Positions 1 to 6,295 of a DNA stretch of 12,099 nt are shown in pieces. The stretch is taken from assembly GCA_013204355.1 (NCBI GenBank), contig JABMOA010000112.1, positions 1 through 12,099 of the forward strand, written 5' to 3'. The DNA is from Candidatus Woesearchaeota archaeon. Lineage in GTDB: Archaea > Nanobdellota > Nanobdellia > Woesearchaeales > GW2011-AR9. The stretch's first letter is position 1. Each line of letters starts with the position of its first letter. The notes under the pieces are model-generated. The model did no database searches, was not told the origin of the DNA, and was given only the letters and a program-made list of their open reading frames with translations. The position numbers and the translations under genes are program-made.

Positions 1-89
1 ATATTAAAGGTGAATATGATATTGTCATGAAAGTATATAAGGGTCAAGATGCGATTGTTGATAAGGGTTTTGATGTTGATTTCAAATAA
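1..89 (+). CDS. C-terminal fragment of a cut gene
   Basis: An open frame enters from the left edge (codons in phase with position 3) and stops at TAA 87-89, giving 28 residues. The peptide alternates hydrophobic and polar residues and ends in GFDVDFK, as the last beta-strands of a beta-sandwich domain would. This is too short to name. The gene lies on the same strand as the following glycosidase-like gene, whose TATA box begins nine bases after this stop, so the two are probably separate transcription units. Confidence 0.55.
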   Translation, partial: IKGEYDIVMKVYKGQDAIVDKGFDVDFK

Positions 90-97
90 CCATTAAC

Positions 98-106
98 TTT
101 TTATAG
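98..106 (+). promoter_or_regulatory. TATA box for the glycosidase-like gene
   Basis: TTTTTATAG is centred about 25 nt upstream of the ATG at 127, the normal archaeal spacing between TATA box and transcription start. There is no Shine-Dalgarno sequence before the ATG, so the mRNA is predicted to be leaderless. Confidence 0.55.
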
Positions 107-126
107 TTCTACCATTCAAAAATATC

Positions 127-1203
127 ATGAAATTTGTCTATCTTACCGAAGGCTTCCGTGTTTTCACGAAATCTCTTATATCTAGAGTATATCAAAAGAA
201 ATATAATGGAAATGCTGAAGAAATTTGTAGGAAAGTGATTGATGATTGTTGGAATGACAGATATTTCCAAACCTCTTCAGGTCATTTTAAACAATTCTGG
301 ACGCGGGATTTTGGGTGGTGTGTATCTTCATTATTGAAATTAGATTATGAAAAACAAGTTCACCAAACTATAAGATATGCTTTTAATAGATTTAAATTAG
401 CGAACAAAATTACAACAACAATCACACCACGAGGAAAACCATTTGATTTCCCTACATTAGCTGTTGATTCTTTACCGTGGTTTATTCATGCAATTAAAGT
501 ATCAAAGTTTCAATATTATGAACATAAAGATTTCCTTAATAAAGAAATCTTAAAATATTATAAACAGGTTATTAATGAACAAACAGGGCTAGTAAAACCA
601 GACGAACATTTTTCTTCTATGAAAGATCTTACCATACGTAAGAGTTCCTGTTATGATAATTGCATGGTAGGCATGCTAGCAGAAGATTTGAAATCCTTAA
701 AATTAGTCAATCCTTTTGAAAAATTCAACTATCCAGATTTAATAAAACGACATTTTTGGAATGGCGCATACTTTTTTGATGATTTATCTAAAAAAGAATA
801 TGTAGCAGGAGATGCAAACATTTTTCCTTTCCTAACAGGTCTCATCACAGATCATAATATGTTAGAAAAAGCATTAAAAATGATTGAAGAAAAAGAATTA
901 GACAAACCATTTCCATTAAAATATACCTCTTCTAGAGAACATATAACGTTCATCTGGGAAGAATTCTTCAATAAAGATTATGAAAGTACCGCCTTATGGC
1001 AGCATATGGGACCATTATATGTACGTTTAGTAAAACAAGTAAATCCAGATAAAGGAAATATCTTGATGAAAAATTATCTTACATTAATTGAAAAACACCA
1101 GAATGTTCTTGAAGTTTTTGCAGAAAATGGCAAGCCACATAAGACACCTTTTTACTATTGCGATTCCGGAATGTTGTGGGCAGCTAATTATCTGACACTC
1201 TAA
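127..1203 (+). CDS. (alpha/alpha)6-barrel glycoside hydrolase-like protein
   Basis: This 358-residue soluble protein has no signal peptide. Several aromatic and acidic motifs resemble six-hairpin glycosidases (glucoamylase, trehalase and GH63-like folds): WTRDFGW at 58-64, DSLPW at 114-118, YDNCM at 176-180, AGDANIFPF at 227-235, WQHMGPLYV at 291-299 and a terminal CDSGMLWAANY at 345-355. Helical stretches alternating with such Trp/Asp loops fit an (alpha/alpha)6 barrel. The substrate cannot be read from the sequence, and which acids are catalytic is unknown; D61 and D228 are candidates. The length is short for multidomain glucoamylases, so this would be a bare catalytic domain. A glycosyltransferase gene follows 57 bases downstream, suggesting a shared role in glycan or storage-sugar metabolism. 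The ATG sits 25 nt after a TATA box, which supports this start. The fold assignment is moderate; the function is inferred. Confidence 0.6.
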   Translation: MKFVYLTEGFRVFTKSLISRVYQKKYNGNAEEICRKVIDDCWNDRYFQTSSGHFKQFWTRDFGWCVSSLLKLDYEKQVHQTIRYAFNRFKLANKITTTITPRGKPFDFPTLAVDSLPWFIHAIKVSKFQYYEHKDFLNKEILKYYKQVINEQTGLVKPDEHFSSMKDLTIRKSSCYDNCMVGMLAEDLKSLKLVNPFEKFNYPDLIKRHFWNGAYFFDDLSKKEYVAGDANIFPFLTGLITDHNMLEKALKMIEEKELDKPFPLKYTSSREHITFIWEEFFNKDYESTALWQHMGPLYVRLVKQVNPDKGNILMKNYLTLIEKHQNVLEVFAENGKPHKTPFYYCDSGMLWAANYLTL

Positions 1204-1228
1204 CCTCTATTCTTAACAATAACAATAC

Positions 1229-1237
1229 ATTAAAATA
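1229..1237 (+). promoter_or_regulatory. TATA-like box for the glycosyltransferase gene
   Basis: ATTAAAATA is centred about 28 nt before the GTG at 1261. It is a weaker match than the other TATA boxes here but lies at the right distance for a leaderless or near-leaderless transcript. Confidence 0.4.
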
Positions 1238-1260
1238 CCTTCTTGTCTTTCTAAATCAAG

Positions 1261-1953
1261 GTGGTTCCAGCAATATCAATAGTTATTCCAGCACATAACG
1301 AAGAAAATTATATTCGTCAGACATTACATTCTCTTAAAAATCAAACATTTCAAGATTTTGAAACCATAGTCGTTGCAAACGGATGTGTAGATAAAACTGA
1401 AGAAATTGTTAGAAAACGAGAACATGAAAAACTAAAATTATTTTCCATGTCTCAAGCGAACGTAAGTCGTGCAAGAAATTATGGCGCGGATAAAGCACAA
1501 TCACATTTACTTTTATTTCTTGATGCAGATACAACTCTAGAACAAGACACATTACATAAAATTCATTCAAACTTTTCTGCTCAACATGCCATTATGACTA
1601 CCAAAAGTAAACCTGACGAGAAAAAATTAGCTTATGCATTAGCATTTGGTTTAAAAAATTTATATGTTTCCACAGGACTATACAAAGCATGTAGTGGTGC
1701 ATTGGTATGTAGGAAATCAGATTTTGAAAAAATCAATGGATACAATCCTGAAATCATCGTACGTGAACACCACAAATTAATTTCAGAATTGAGAAAATTA
1801 GGAACATACCATTGCCTTGACACAACTGTTACCAATTCTACAAGAAGATATCAACAATGGGGTGTAGGAAAATCCGTTGCATTTTGGACCAAACAATGGT
1901 TCACAGAGAAATTTGGTGATTTGAAAAAGTCAGAATACGAGAAAATTCGGTAA
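1261..1953 (+). CDS. GT-A family 2 glycosyltransferase
   Basis: This 230-residue protein transfers a sugar from a nucleotide-sugar donor. The N-terminus has the classic GT2 start, ISIVIPAHNEENYI at about 5-18, followed by SLKNQTFQDFETIVV at 24-38, SRARNYGADKA at 69-79 and the metal/nucleotide-binding DAD at 88-90. An acceptor-side motif that is usually ED appears as REHHKLISELRK at 168-179. No transmembrane helix is visible, so it is probably cytoplasmic or membrane-associated. The start is GTG at 1261; no ATG occurs before the GT2 core, and a TATA-like box lies about 28 nt upstream. It follows a glycosidase-like gene on the same strand, and its stop lies next to the next gene's TATA box. The donor and acceptor are unknown. 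Confidence 0.87.
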   Translation: MVPAISIVIPAHNEENYIRQTLHSLKNQTFQDFETIVVANGCVDKTEEIVRKREHEKLKLFSMSQANVSRARNYGADKAQSHLLLFLDADTTLEQDTLHKIHSNFSAQHAIMTTKSKPDEKKLAYALAFGLKNLYVSTGLYKACSGALVCRKSDFEKINGYNPEIIVREHHKLISELRKLGTYHCLDTTVTNSTRRYQQWGVGKSVAFWTKQWFTEKFGDLKKSEYEKIR

Positions 1954-1954
1954 C

Positions 1955-1962
1955 TTTATTAA
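1955..1962 (+). promoter_or_regulatory. TATA box for cmk
   Basis: TTTATTAA begins two bases after the glycosyltransferase stop codon and is centred about 25 nt before the cmk ATG at 1984. A leaderless cmk transcript is predicted. Confidence 0.5.
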
Positions 1963-1983
1963 CATCACTTTATTAAAAATACT

Positions 1984-2565
1984 ATGATCATCACAATCTC
2001 AGGAAACCCAGGAAGCGGAAAATCAACCGTTGCAAAGATTCTTATTAAAAAATTAAATGCTGAACGAATTTATGTAGGTGGTATTAGAAGAGATTTAGCA
2101 AAAGAAAAAGGGATGACATTAGAAGAACTTAACGAATACGCTAAAACACATCCCGAGACTGATGTTGATGTAGATGTAAAAGCTGCAGAAAAAGCGAGAA
2201 TGTTAGAGAAGCAAGGTAAAATAGTTATTGTTGAAGGAAGGACACAATTTCATTTCATTCCAGAATCTATTAAAATTTATGTGAAAGTTGAACCTAACGT
2301 AGGTGCAGAACGTATTTGGAAAGATCTACAAATAAAAGAACTTGCCAAGCAAAGAAATGAAGGAAACATAGAATCATTAGAACAATTAAAAGCAAGTGTC
2401 ACATTACGAGAAGAACAAGATGCTGCTCGGTACAAGAAATACTATGGCATAGATAACAGAAATGAATCGCAATTTGATTTAGTTGTAGATTCAACCGTTC
2501 CTAGTGCAGAGGAAGTTGCAGAGAAGATTGTTGAATATATAAACGGCCAACAACAAAACTTATAA
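1984..2565 (+). CDS. cmk: Archaeal-type cytidylate kinase
   Basis: CMP/dCMP kinase phosphorylates CMP with ATP to supply CDP for RNA, DNA and CDP-linked lipid synthesis in the cytoplasm. The 193-residue length fits the short archaeal type. The Walker A loop is GNPGSGKST at 7-15. A nucleotide-monophosphate-binding segment follows (GGIRRDLAKEKGMTLEELN, 32-50), then the aspartate-rich ETDVDVD at 58-64, VEGR at 83-86, and a lid-region REEQDAARY at 142-150. The C-terminus VVDST at 167-171 then EEVAEKIVEYI at 176-186 is standard for the family. In many archaea cmk sits among ribosomal or translation genes; here it lies between a glycosyltransferase and an FKBP. The TATA box 25 nt upstream supports the ATG. 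An adenylate-kinase-like relative is the main alternative, but the middle segment favours cytidylate kinase. Confidence 0.88.
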   Translation: MIITISGNPGSGKSTVAKILIKKLNAERIYVGGIRRDLAKEKGMTLEELNEYAKTHPETDVDVDVKAAEKARMLEKQGKIVIVEGRTQFHFIPESIKIYVKVEPNVGAERIWKDLQIKELAKQRNEGNIESLEQLKASVTLREEQDAARYKKYYGIDNRNESQFDLVVDSTVPSAEEVAEKIVEYINGQQQNL

Positions 2566-2567
2566 AT
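2559..2567 (+). promoter_or_regulatory. TATA box for the FKBP gene
   Basis: CTTATAAAT overlaps the cmk stop codon (TAA 2563-2565) and is centred about 29 nt before the ATG at 2592, predicting a leader of only 0-4 nt. It is an example of a promoter embedded in the end of the preceding gene. Confidence 0.55.
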
Positions 2568-2591
2568 GTCCTTCATTCTTCCCTATAAATA

Positions 2592-3251
2592 ATGGATAAA
2601 ATTCAAAATAAAGATTTCATTGAAATAACCTACACAGGAAAGCTTGAAGATGGTACAATCTTTGACACAACAAATGAAGATATTGCACATCAAGCTAAGA
2701 TCCCTCATAATCACAATAGTCTTAAACCAGCAGTAATATGTGTTGGTGAAAAGCAACTTCTCCCTGGATTAGACGCAGGTCTTGAAGGGCAAGAAGTAGG
2801 AAAAGAATTTTCTGTGACATTAGAACCAGAAGACGCATTTGGAAAACGAGACGTGAAACATATTGAAATGATGCCACTCTCAGTATTCAAAGAACATAAA
2901 ATGCAACCTCACGTAGGATTACAATTTGATGCAGATGGACGAAGAGGTGTGATTACAAAAGTGGCAGGTGGACGTGTCATTGTAAATTACAATCATCCAT
3001 TAGCAGGAAAAACTGTAATTTACACATGTACAATTAACAAAAAAATTACAGATCCAAAAGAACAAATTGAATCTTTCTTATCAACAACATTACGTGTTGG
3101 TAGAGAACATATGATTACGTCAATCAATGAAAATAAAGCAATTGTTGAATTACCTTTACAACTTCCTCTAGAGTTTACAGGATCATTAACAGAAAAATTA
3201 AAAGAATTAACGAAAGTTGACATAGAATTTAAAGTTAAAGAAAACAAATAA
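2592..3251 (+). CDS. Long-type FKBP peptidyl-prolyl isomerase (SlyD-like)
   Basis: This is a cytoplasmic proline isomerase and chaperone of 219 residues. The FKBP core is clear: ITYTGKLEDGTIFDTT at 12-27, VGEKQLLPGLDAGLEGQEVG at 51-70, PEDAFGKRD at 79-87, and the returning strand NYNHPLAGKTVIYTCTI at 132-148. The insert-in-flap chaperone domain occupies about 88-130. The His-rich C-terminal metal tail of bacterial SlyD is absent. Instead there is an extra domain of about 70 residues (150-219), as in long archaeal FKBPs. The stretch after FDTT is expanded (about 28-48), also as in that archaeal group. The gene sits between cmk and ftsZ with its own promoter. There is no signal peptide, so it should act on nascent or stressed cytosolic proteins. 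Confidence 0.92.
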   Translation: MDKIQNKDFIEITYTGKLEDGTIFDTTNEDIAHQAKIPHNHNSLKPAVICVGEKQLLPGLDAGLEGQEVGKEFSVTLEPEDAFGKRDVKHIEMMPLSVFKEHKMQPHVGLQFDADGRRGVITKVAGGRVIVNYNHPLAGKTVIYTCTINKKITDPKEQIESFLSTTLRVGREHMITSINENKAIVELPLQLPLEFTGSLTEKLKELTKVDIEFKVKENK

Positions 3252-3283
3252 TCTTCTAACCAGACCATTCCAGTTTAACAATC

Positions 3284-3292
3284 TTTATAAAT
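3284..3292 (+). promoter_or_regulatory. TATA box for ftsZ
   Basis: TTTATAAAT is centred about 45 nt before the ftsZ ATG. Transcription starting about 25 nt downstream would leave a leader of roughly 20 nt containing the ribosome binding site at 3321-3327, unlike the leaderless neighbours. Confidence 0.6.
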
Positions 3293-3320
3293 CTGATTCC
3301 TCTCAAAATCTTATTAAAAA

Positions 3321-3327
3321 GAAGGTG
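3321..3327 (+). promoter_or_regulatory. Ribosome binding site of ftsZ
   Basis: GAAGGTG ends five bases before the ATG at 3333, a good match to the archaeal anti-Shine-Dalgarno partner. It fixes the ftsZ start and shows that ftsZ is translated from a leadered mRNA. Confidence 0.65.
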
Positions 3328-3332
3328 TAATC

Positions 3333-4460
3333 ATGGAAGAACATTCTGACCCATATAAACAATCTCAAACAGTACAAATTCATCAAACACAAGAAATATC
3401 TCACAAGAAGGTTTCTGATGTAGATGCCGAATTAGAACGACTCATTGCAAACCAAAAAACAAGAATCAAAGTAATTGGATGCGGTGGTGCAGGTAATAAC
3501 ACGATTAACAGAATTTCTCAAGTAGGCATCAAAGGATTAGAAACAATTGCAATTAATACAGACGCACAAGATTTATTATACACAACAGCTGATAAAAAAC
3601 TTCTTATTGGAAAAGAACTTACCAAAGGATTAGGGGCTGGATCAAACCCTAAAGTTGGAGAAGAATCTTGTAAGGAAAATAATAAAGAATTAAAAGCATT
3701 ATTAGAAGGAACTGACATGGTTTTTATTACATGTGGTCTTGGCGGTGGAACAGGTACAGGTAGTGCTCCGTACATGGCTCATCTTGCAAAAACAATGGGA
3801 ATTTTAAGTGTTGCAATCGTTACTATACCTTTTACTATGGAAGGATCACATAGGTATGAAAATGCATTGATAGGATTAGAAAAATTAGAACAAAGTATTA
3901 ACACATTAATTGTCATTCCAAACGAAAAGTTATTGGAAATGGCACCTCACTTACCGCTACAAACAGCATTCAAAGTTGCTGATGAAATTCTTACAAACGC
4001 AGTTAAAGGAATTGCAGAATTAGTAACAAAAACAGGTTTAGTAAACTTGGATTTTGCAGATGTCAAAGCAATCATGGGTGAAGGTGGTGTTGCAATGATT
4101 GGTGTAGGGGAATCTGATTCAGAAAATAGAGCTCAAGAATCTGTTCAAAAAGCAATTGACAATCCACTCATTGACGTAGATATTTCAAACGCAACAGGAG
4201 CGTTAATTAACATTTCAGGTGGAGAATCTTTAACATTAGATGAATCACGTCAAATTGTAGAAACTGTTTCTAATGCATTACATCCAAAAGCAAAAATTAT
4301 TTGGGGTGCACAGATTTACAAAGATTTAGAAAAAACAATCCGTACAATGTTAATCATTACTGGTGTAAATTCAGAACAAATTTTTGGAGAAGCACATAAA
4401 CTTGGTGAACTTAAAAAGAACGCGGTTGAATCAGAATTGGGAATTGAATTTATGGATTAA
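3333..4460 (+). CDS. ftsZ: Cell division tubulin homologue FtsZ (FtsZ1 type)
   Basis: This GTPase polymerises into the division ring. Its 375 residues contain the tubulin/FtsZ motifs in order: T1 loop GCGGAGNN at 49-56, T4 signature GLGGGTGTGSAP at 135-146, and the T7 synergy loop NLDFADVKAIM at 238-248, with both acids (D240, D243) needed for GTP hydrolysis at the subunit interface. The segments GGVAMIGVGESDS (251-263), PLIDVDISNATGAL (278-291) and RTMLIITGVNSEQIFG (337-352) match the archaeal FtsZ1 branch better than FtsZ2, from memory of haloarchaeal sequences. A polar 40-residue N-terminal tail precedes the GTPase domain. The C-terminus is short (GIEFMD) with no long linker. The promoter and ribosome binding site are clear. 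The stop overlaps the convergent gene by four bases. Confidence 0.96.
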   Translation: MEEHSDPYKQSQTVQIHQTQEISHKKVSDVDAELERLIANQKTRIKVIGCGGAGNNTINRISQVGIKGLETIAINTDAQDLLYTTADKKLLIGKELTKGLGAGSNPKVGEESCKENNKELKALLEGTDMVFITCGLGGGTGTGSAPYMAHLAKTMGILSVAIVTIPFTMEGSHRYENALIGLEKLEQSINTLIVIPNEKLLEMAPHLPLQTAFKVADEILTNAVKGIAELVTKTGLVNLDFADVKAIMGEGGVAMIGVGESDSENRAQESVQKAIDNPLIDVDISNATGALINISGGESLTLDESRQIVETVSNALHPKAKIIWGAQIYKDLEKTIRTMLIITGVNSEQIFGEAHKLGELKKNAVESELGIEFMD

Positions 4461-4756
4461 TTTTCAAGAAGTTTTTCATATAATGTTTTGGCATTTTCAA
4501 TTCCTTTACGTTGTTTTTCAGTATGTATAGGTAGTAGTTCATTAGTAAATGGATTAATGCCATCTAATTCTTGATTTACAAATTTCAATTGAATTTTAAT
4601 TAAATCTTTAAATTCTGACATACTAATTCTTGATGCATATGCACTTAAAGCATTAATATCTATAGGAATATATTCTAATCCAGATGATGTTACTTTAAAT
4701 AATCCCAAAGGGTTTTCATAAGAAATAGGTTTTAAAAAAAAATATCCTTCTGGCAT
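4457..4756 (-). CDS. Unrecognised small protein, last gene of the rpo7 operon
   Basis: I do not recognise this 99-residue soluble protein. It begins MPEGYFFLKPISYENP and has a mixed alpha/beta first half and a helical second half. The visible features are an amphipathic helix SMSEFKDLIKIQLKFVNQEL at about 45-64 and a C-terminal helix of about 15 residues (KGIENAKTLYEKLLEN). It has no cysteine, signal peptide or membrane segment. It lies six bases after the eS27 stop, so it is almost certainly cotranscribed with the ribosomal genes. No strong ribosome binding site precedes its ATG, so it may be translated by coupling. In many archaea the genes after eS27 encode Kae1/Bud32, but this protein resembles neither. 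Its TAA overlaps the ftsZ TAA on the other strand through the palindrome TTAA. Confidence 0.7.
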   Translation of the reverse strand: MPEGYFFLKPISYENPLGLFKVTSSGLEYIPIDINALSAYASRISMSEFKDLIKIQLKFVNQELDGINPFTNELLPIHTEKQRKGIENAKTLYEKLLEN

Positions 4757-4762
4757 TGAATT

Positions 4763-4987
4763 TTACTCTTCTAATTTTTTAGATTTAAATTCAGTGTAAC
4801 CTGTTTTTCCACAGACTGTTCTATTTTTGTGAACTGCCATGAAATCACCTTTAGATTTTGGTGAGAATGGATTCTTACGTATTAATGTGTCACCTTTAAT
4901 TTCATAACACTTCCATAATTGTGTTGGTTTATTTGGTGTTCGTGCTTTTTTTCCGTTGTTTCCTTTTTTTCCGCCTTTCTTCGCCAT
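4763..4987 (-). CDS. rps27ae: Ribosomal protein eS27 (S27ae) with degenerate zinc ribbon
   Basis: This 74-residue small-subunit protein belongs to the archaeal S27ae family. The family diagnostics are a Lys/Gly-rich N-terminus (MAKKGGKKGNNGKK), a WKCYEIKGDTLIRKN strand at 25-39, and the closing FMAVHKNRTVCGKTGYTEFK at 49-68. Canonical members carry four zinc ligands in two CxxC pairs. Here the first pair is replaced by serines (FSPKS, S42 and S45), and the second keeps only C59, because the other ligand is T62 in CGKTG. Zinc binding by this ribbon is therefore probably lost, although the surrounding fold residues are conserved. The gene is ten bases from eS24 and is preceded by an AGGT element overlapping the eS24 stop. 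Identity is secure from both sequence and gene order. Confidence 0.9.
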   Translation of the reverse strand: MAKKGGKKGNNGKKARTPNKPTQLWKCYEIKGDTLIRKNPFSPKSKGDFMAVHKNRTVCGKTGYTEFKSKKLEE

Positions 4988-4997
4988 TGTAATTTAC

Positions 4998-5390
4998 CTA
5001 TTCATCTTTTGCAGGTTCTTCTGCTTGAGTTTGTTCAGCTGCTTTTGCTGCTGCAGCTTCTTTCTTTGCTTCTTCTTCGGCTTCTTTAGCTTCCGCTACT
5101 TTTTTAGCAATTACTTCAGCTTTTTTTCTCAAATGTTTGGTCATTTTTTCAGTTTTATCAAGAGCTTTACTAGTTTTATAAGCTACTGCATTAAATGTGC
5201 CACTTTGTTTACTAAATTGAGTATAAATTCCTTTTACTACAACTAAACCTTGTTCAACGCCTAAGTTTTTTGCAATTGCTGCTGTAACTTCATTATTGTT
5301 AGGTGTAACACCTTCAAAGTCTACAGTTCCTTTAAGATCTGTACGTTCTAATAATACATTTTCATTCTTTTCTGTTATTGCTACTTTCAT
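4998..5390 (-). CDS. rps24e: Ribosomal protein eS24
   Basis: This is a 130-residue small-subunit ribosomal protein. The core of about 80 residues starts MKVAITEKNENVLLERTDLK and contains TPNNNEVTAAIAKNLG and VVVKGIYTQFSKQSGTFNAV, followed by a long C-terminal helix rich in Ala, Glu and Lys (about residues 85-130), a common eS24 extension. An upstream in-frame ATG at 5453 would add 21 residues inside spt4. I chose the ATG at 5390 because it matches the family start and has an AGGTGA ribosome binding site six bases upstream that overlaps the spt4 stop. Genes on either side (spt4, eS27) give the usual archaeal order rpo7-spt4-eS24-eS27. Confidence 0.92.
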   Translation of the reverse strand: MKVAITEKNENVLLERTDLKGTVDFEGVTPNNNEVTAAIAKNLGVEQGLVVVKGIYTQFSKQSGTFNAVAYKTSKALDKTEKMTKHLRKKAEVIAKKVAEAKEAEEEAKKEAAAAKAAEQTQAEEPAKDE

Positions 5391-5397
5391 AATATAA

Positions 5398-5403
5398 TCA
5401 CCT
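5398..5403 (-). promoter_or_regulatory. Ribosome binding site deciding the eS24 start
   Basis: On the minus strand AGGTGA lies seven bases before the ATG at 5390 and includes the TGA stop of spt4. It favours the short eS24 start over the ATG at 5453, and implies termination-reinitiation between the two genes. Confidence 0.65.
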
Positions 5404-5586
5404 AACCTTAATTGCGTATTCACCTTTAACTGTTGCATGCACGTTTTTTGCAATCATTGAACGCTCAACATCAGTGATAAATAATCGTCCTTGCCAATTA
5501 TTTGTAAAACTGCTATTCTTACAGATAGGACATTGCTCGCCTTCTACAAAAACTTTACACTTTTTACATGCTTTTTTCTTTGCCAT
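5398..5586 (-). CDS. spt4: Transcription elongation factor Spt4 (RpoE2)
   Basis: This 62-residue zinc-ribbon protein binds Spt5 and clamps RNA polymerase for processive elongation. The four ligands are C7 and C10 (CKKC) and C19 and C22 (CPIC). The following SSFTNNWQGRLFITD is the characteristic strand pair, including the TxxWxG segment, and the protein closes with VHATVKGEYAIKVR. The length is typical of archaeal Spt4. It lies 22 bases downstream of rpo7 and 7 bases upstream of eS24. An AGGT element about ten bases before the ATG serves as a ribosome binding site. Confidence 0.94.
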   Translation of the reverse strand: MAKKKACKKCKVFVEGEQCPICKNSSFTNNWQGRLFITDVERSMIAKNVHATVKGEYAIKVR

Positions 5587-5608
5587 ATTAATTGTACCTA
5601 GTTATCAT

Positions 5609-6208
5609 TCAGCTTTTTTTAGTTTCTTTAGGTTTTGAATCTGCAGACTTTGCAGAGGAGTTAGCAACTTTGTTGCTTTGCTCTTCGCTTAACCATTCTA
5701 ATTTTCCAAGACCTTCTTGTCTCATGGTTAAACCAATTTTAGGATTATTTAAATCTTTATAACTCACTGCAATGATTCGTGCTTTACATTTGTCACCAAC
5801 CTTTACACTTCTGTTAGTATTTTTTCCCATTAATACTTTATCTTTACTAAATGATACAAAATCGTCCATACTTTGTGAGATGTGGACCATACCTTCTACA
5901 CCACCAATATCAATGAATGCACCGAAATCTGTTATATCCCGAATTCTTCCAAATACAAGTTCGTTTAATTCAGGTTTAAATGTTAATAATTCAAATTCTG
6001 TTTCATAAAATCCAGCTCCATCACCTGGTACAATAACACCTTCAGTTACATTGTAAACGTCAATAACATTCATCACAAATCCTAAATCTTTTGAGATGAA
6101 ATTTTCATATGTTGCCTTAACATTCTGTAAAACTGCATCCTTTTTACTAAGATGAAACATGTGTGGTGGTACTCTGATGAAATCCTTTACTTTGACTTTA
6201 TAGAACAT
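5609..6208 (-). CDS. rpoE1: RNA polymerase subunit Rpo7 (RpoE1)
   Basis: Rpo7 forms the polymerase stalk with Rpo4 and helps open promoters and bind nascent RNA. The protein has 199 residues. The N-terminal RNP-like domain starts MFYKVKVKDFIRVPP and continues through GVIVPGDGAGFYETEFELLTF at about 57-77, a family signature. The S1 RNA-binding domain spans about 82-163 (ELVFGRI, DFGAFIDIGGVEGMVHIS). A hydrophilic tail rich in Ser and Lys (about 175-199) is longer than usual. This is the first gene of the operon, with a TATA box about 60 nt upstream and a leader of about 30 nt. The end runs through seven A residues (AAAAAAAGC) just before the stop, where a base-calling error would change only the final residues. 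Confidence 0.95.
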   Translation of the reverse strand: MFYKVKVKDFIRVPPHMFHLSKKDAVLQNVKATYENFISKDLGFVMNVIDVYNVTEGVIVPGDGAGFYETEFELLTFKPELNELVFGRIRDITDFGAFIDIGGVEGMVHISQSMDDFVSFSKDKVLMGKNTNRSVKVGDKCKARIIAVSYKDLNNPKIGLTMRQEGLGKLEWLSEEQSNKVANSSAKSADSKPKETKKS

Positions 6209-6264
6209 ATTTTTATGCCTCTTATCGCTATATTACGTTATTTAAGCTTAATCTAGATAGGTAG

Positions 6265-6272
6265 TTTATAAA
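6265..6272 (-). promoter_or_regulatory. TATA box of the rpo7-spt4-eS24-eS27 operon
   Basis: On the minus strand TTTATAAA is preceded by GCAACC (a plausible BRE) and lies about 60 nt before the rpo7 ATG at 6208, so transcription should start near 6240, giving a leader of about 30 nt. This is one of the best TATA matches in the window. Confidence 0.65.
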
Positions 6273-6295
6273 GGTTGCGGTTAACTTGCTTTTAA

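Noticed and set aside
4956..5246. Plus-strand frame rich in Phe, Cys and Ser opposite eS24
   Set aside because: It is the antisense of the Lys/Ala/Glu-rich eS24 tail; composition and position show a shadow of the real gene.
5391..5453. Longer eS24 start at the ATG at 5453
   Set aside because: It would overlap spt4, lacks family support, and the ATG at 5390 has an AGGTGA site at ideal spacing.
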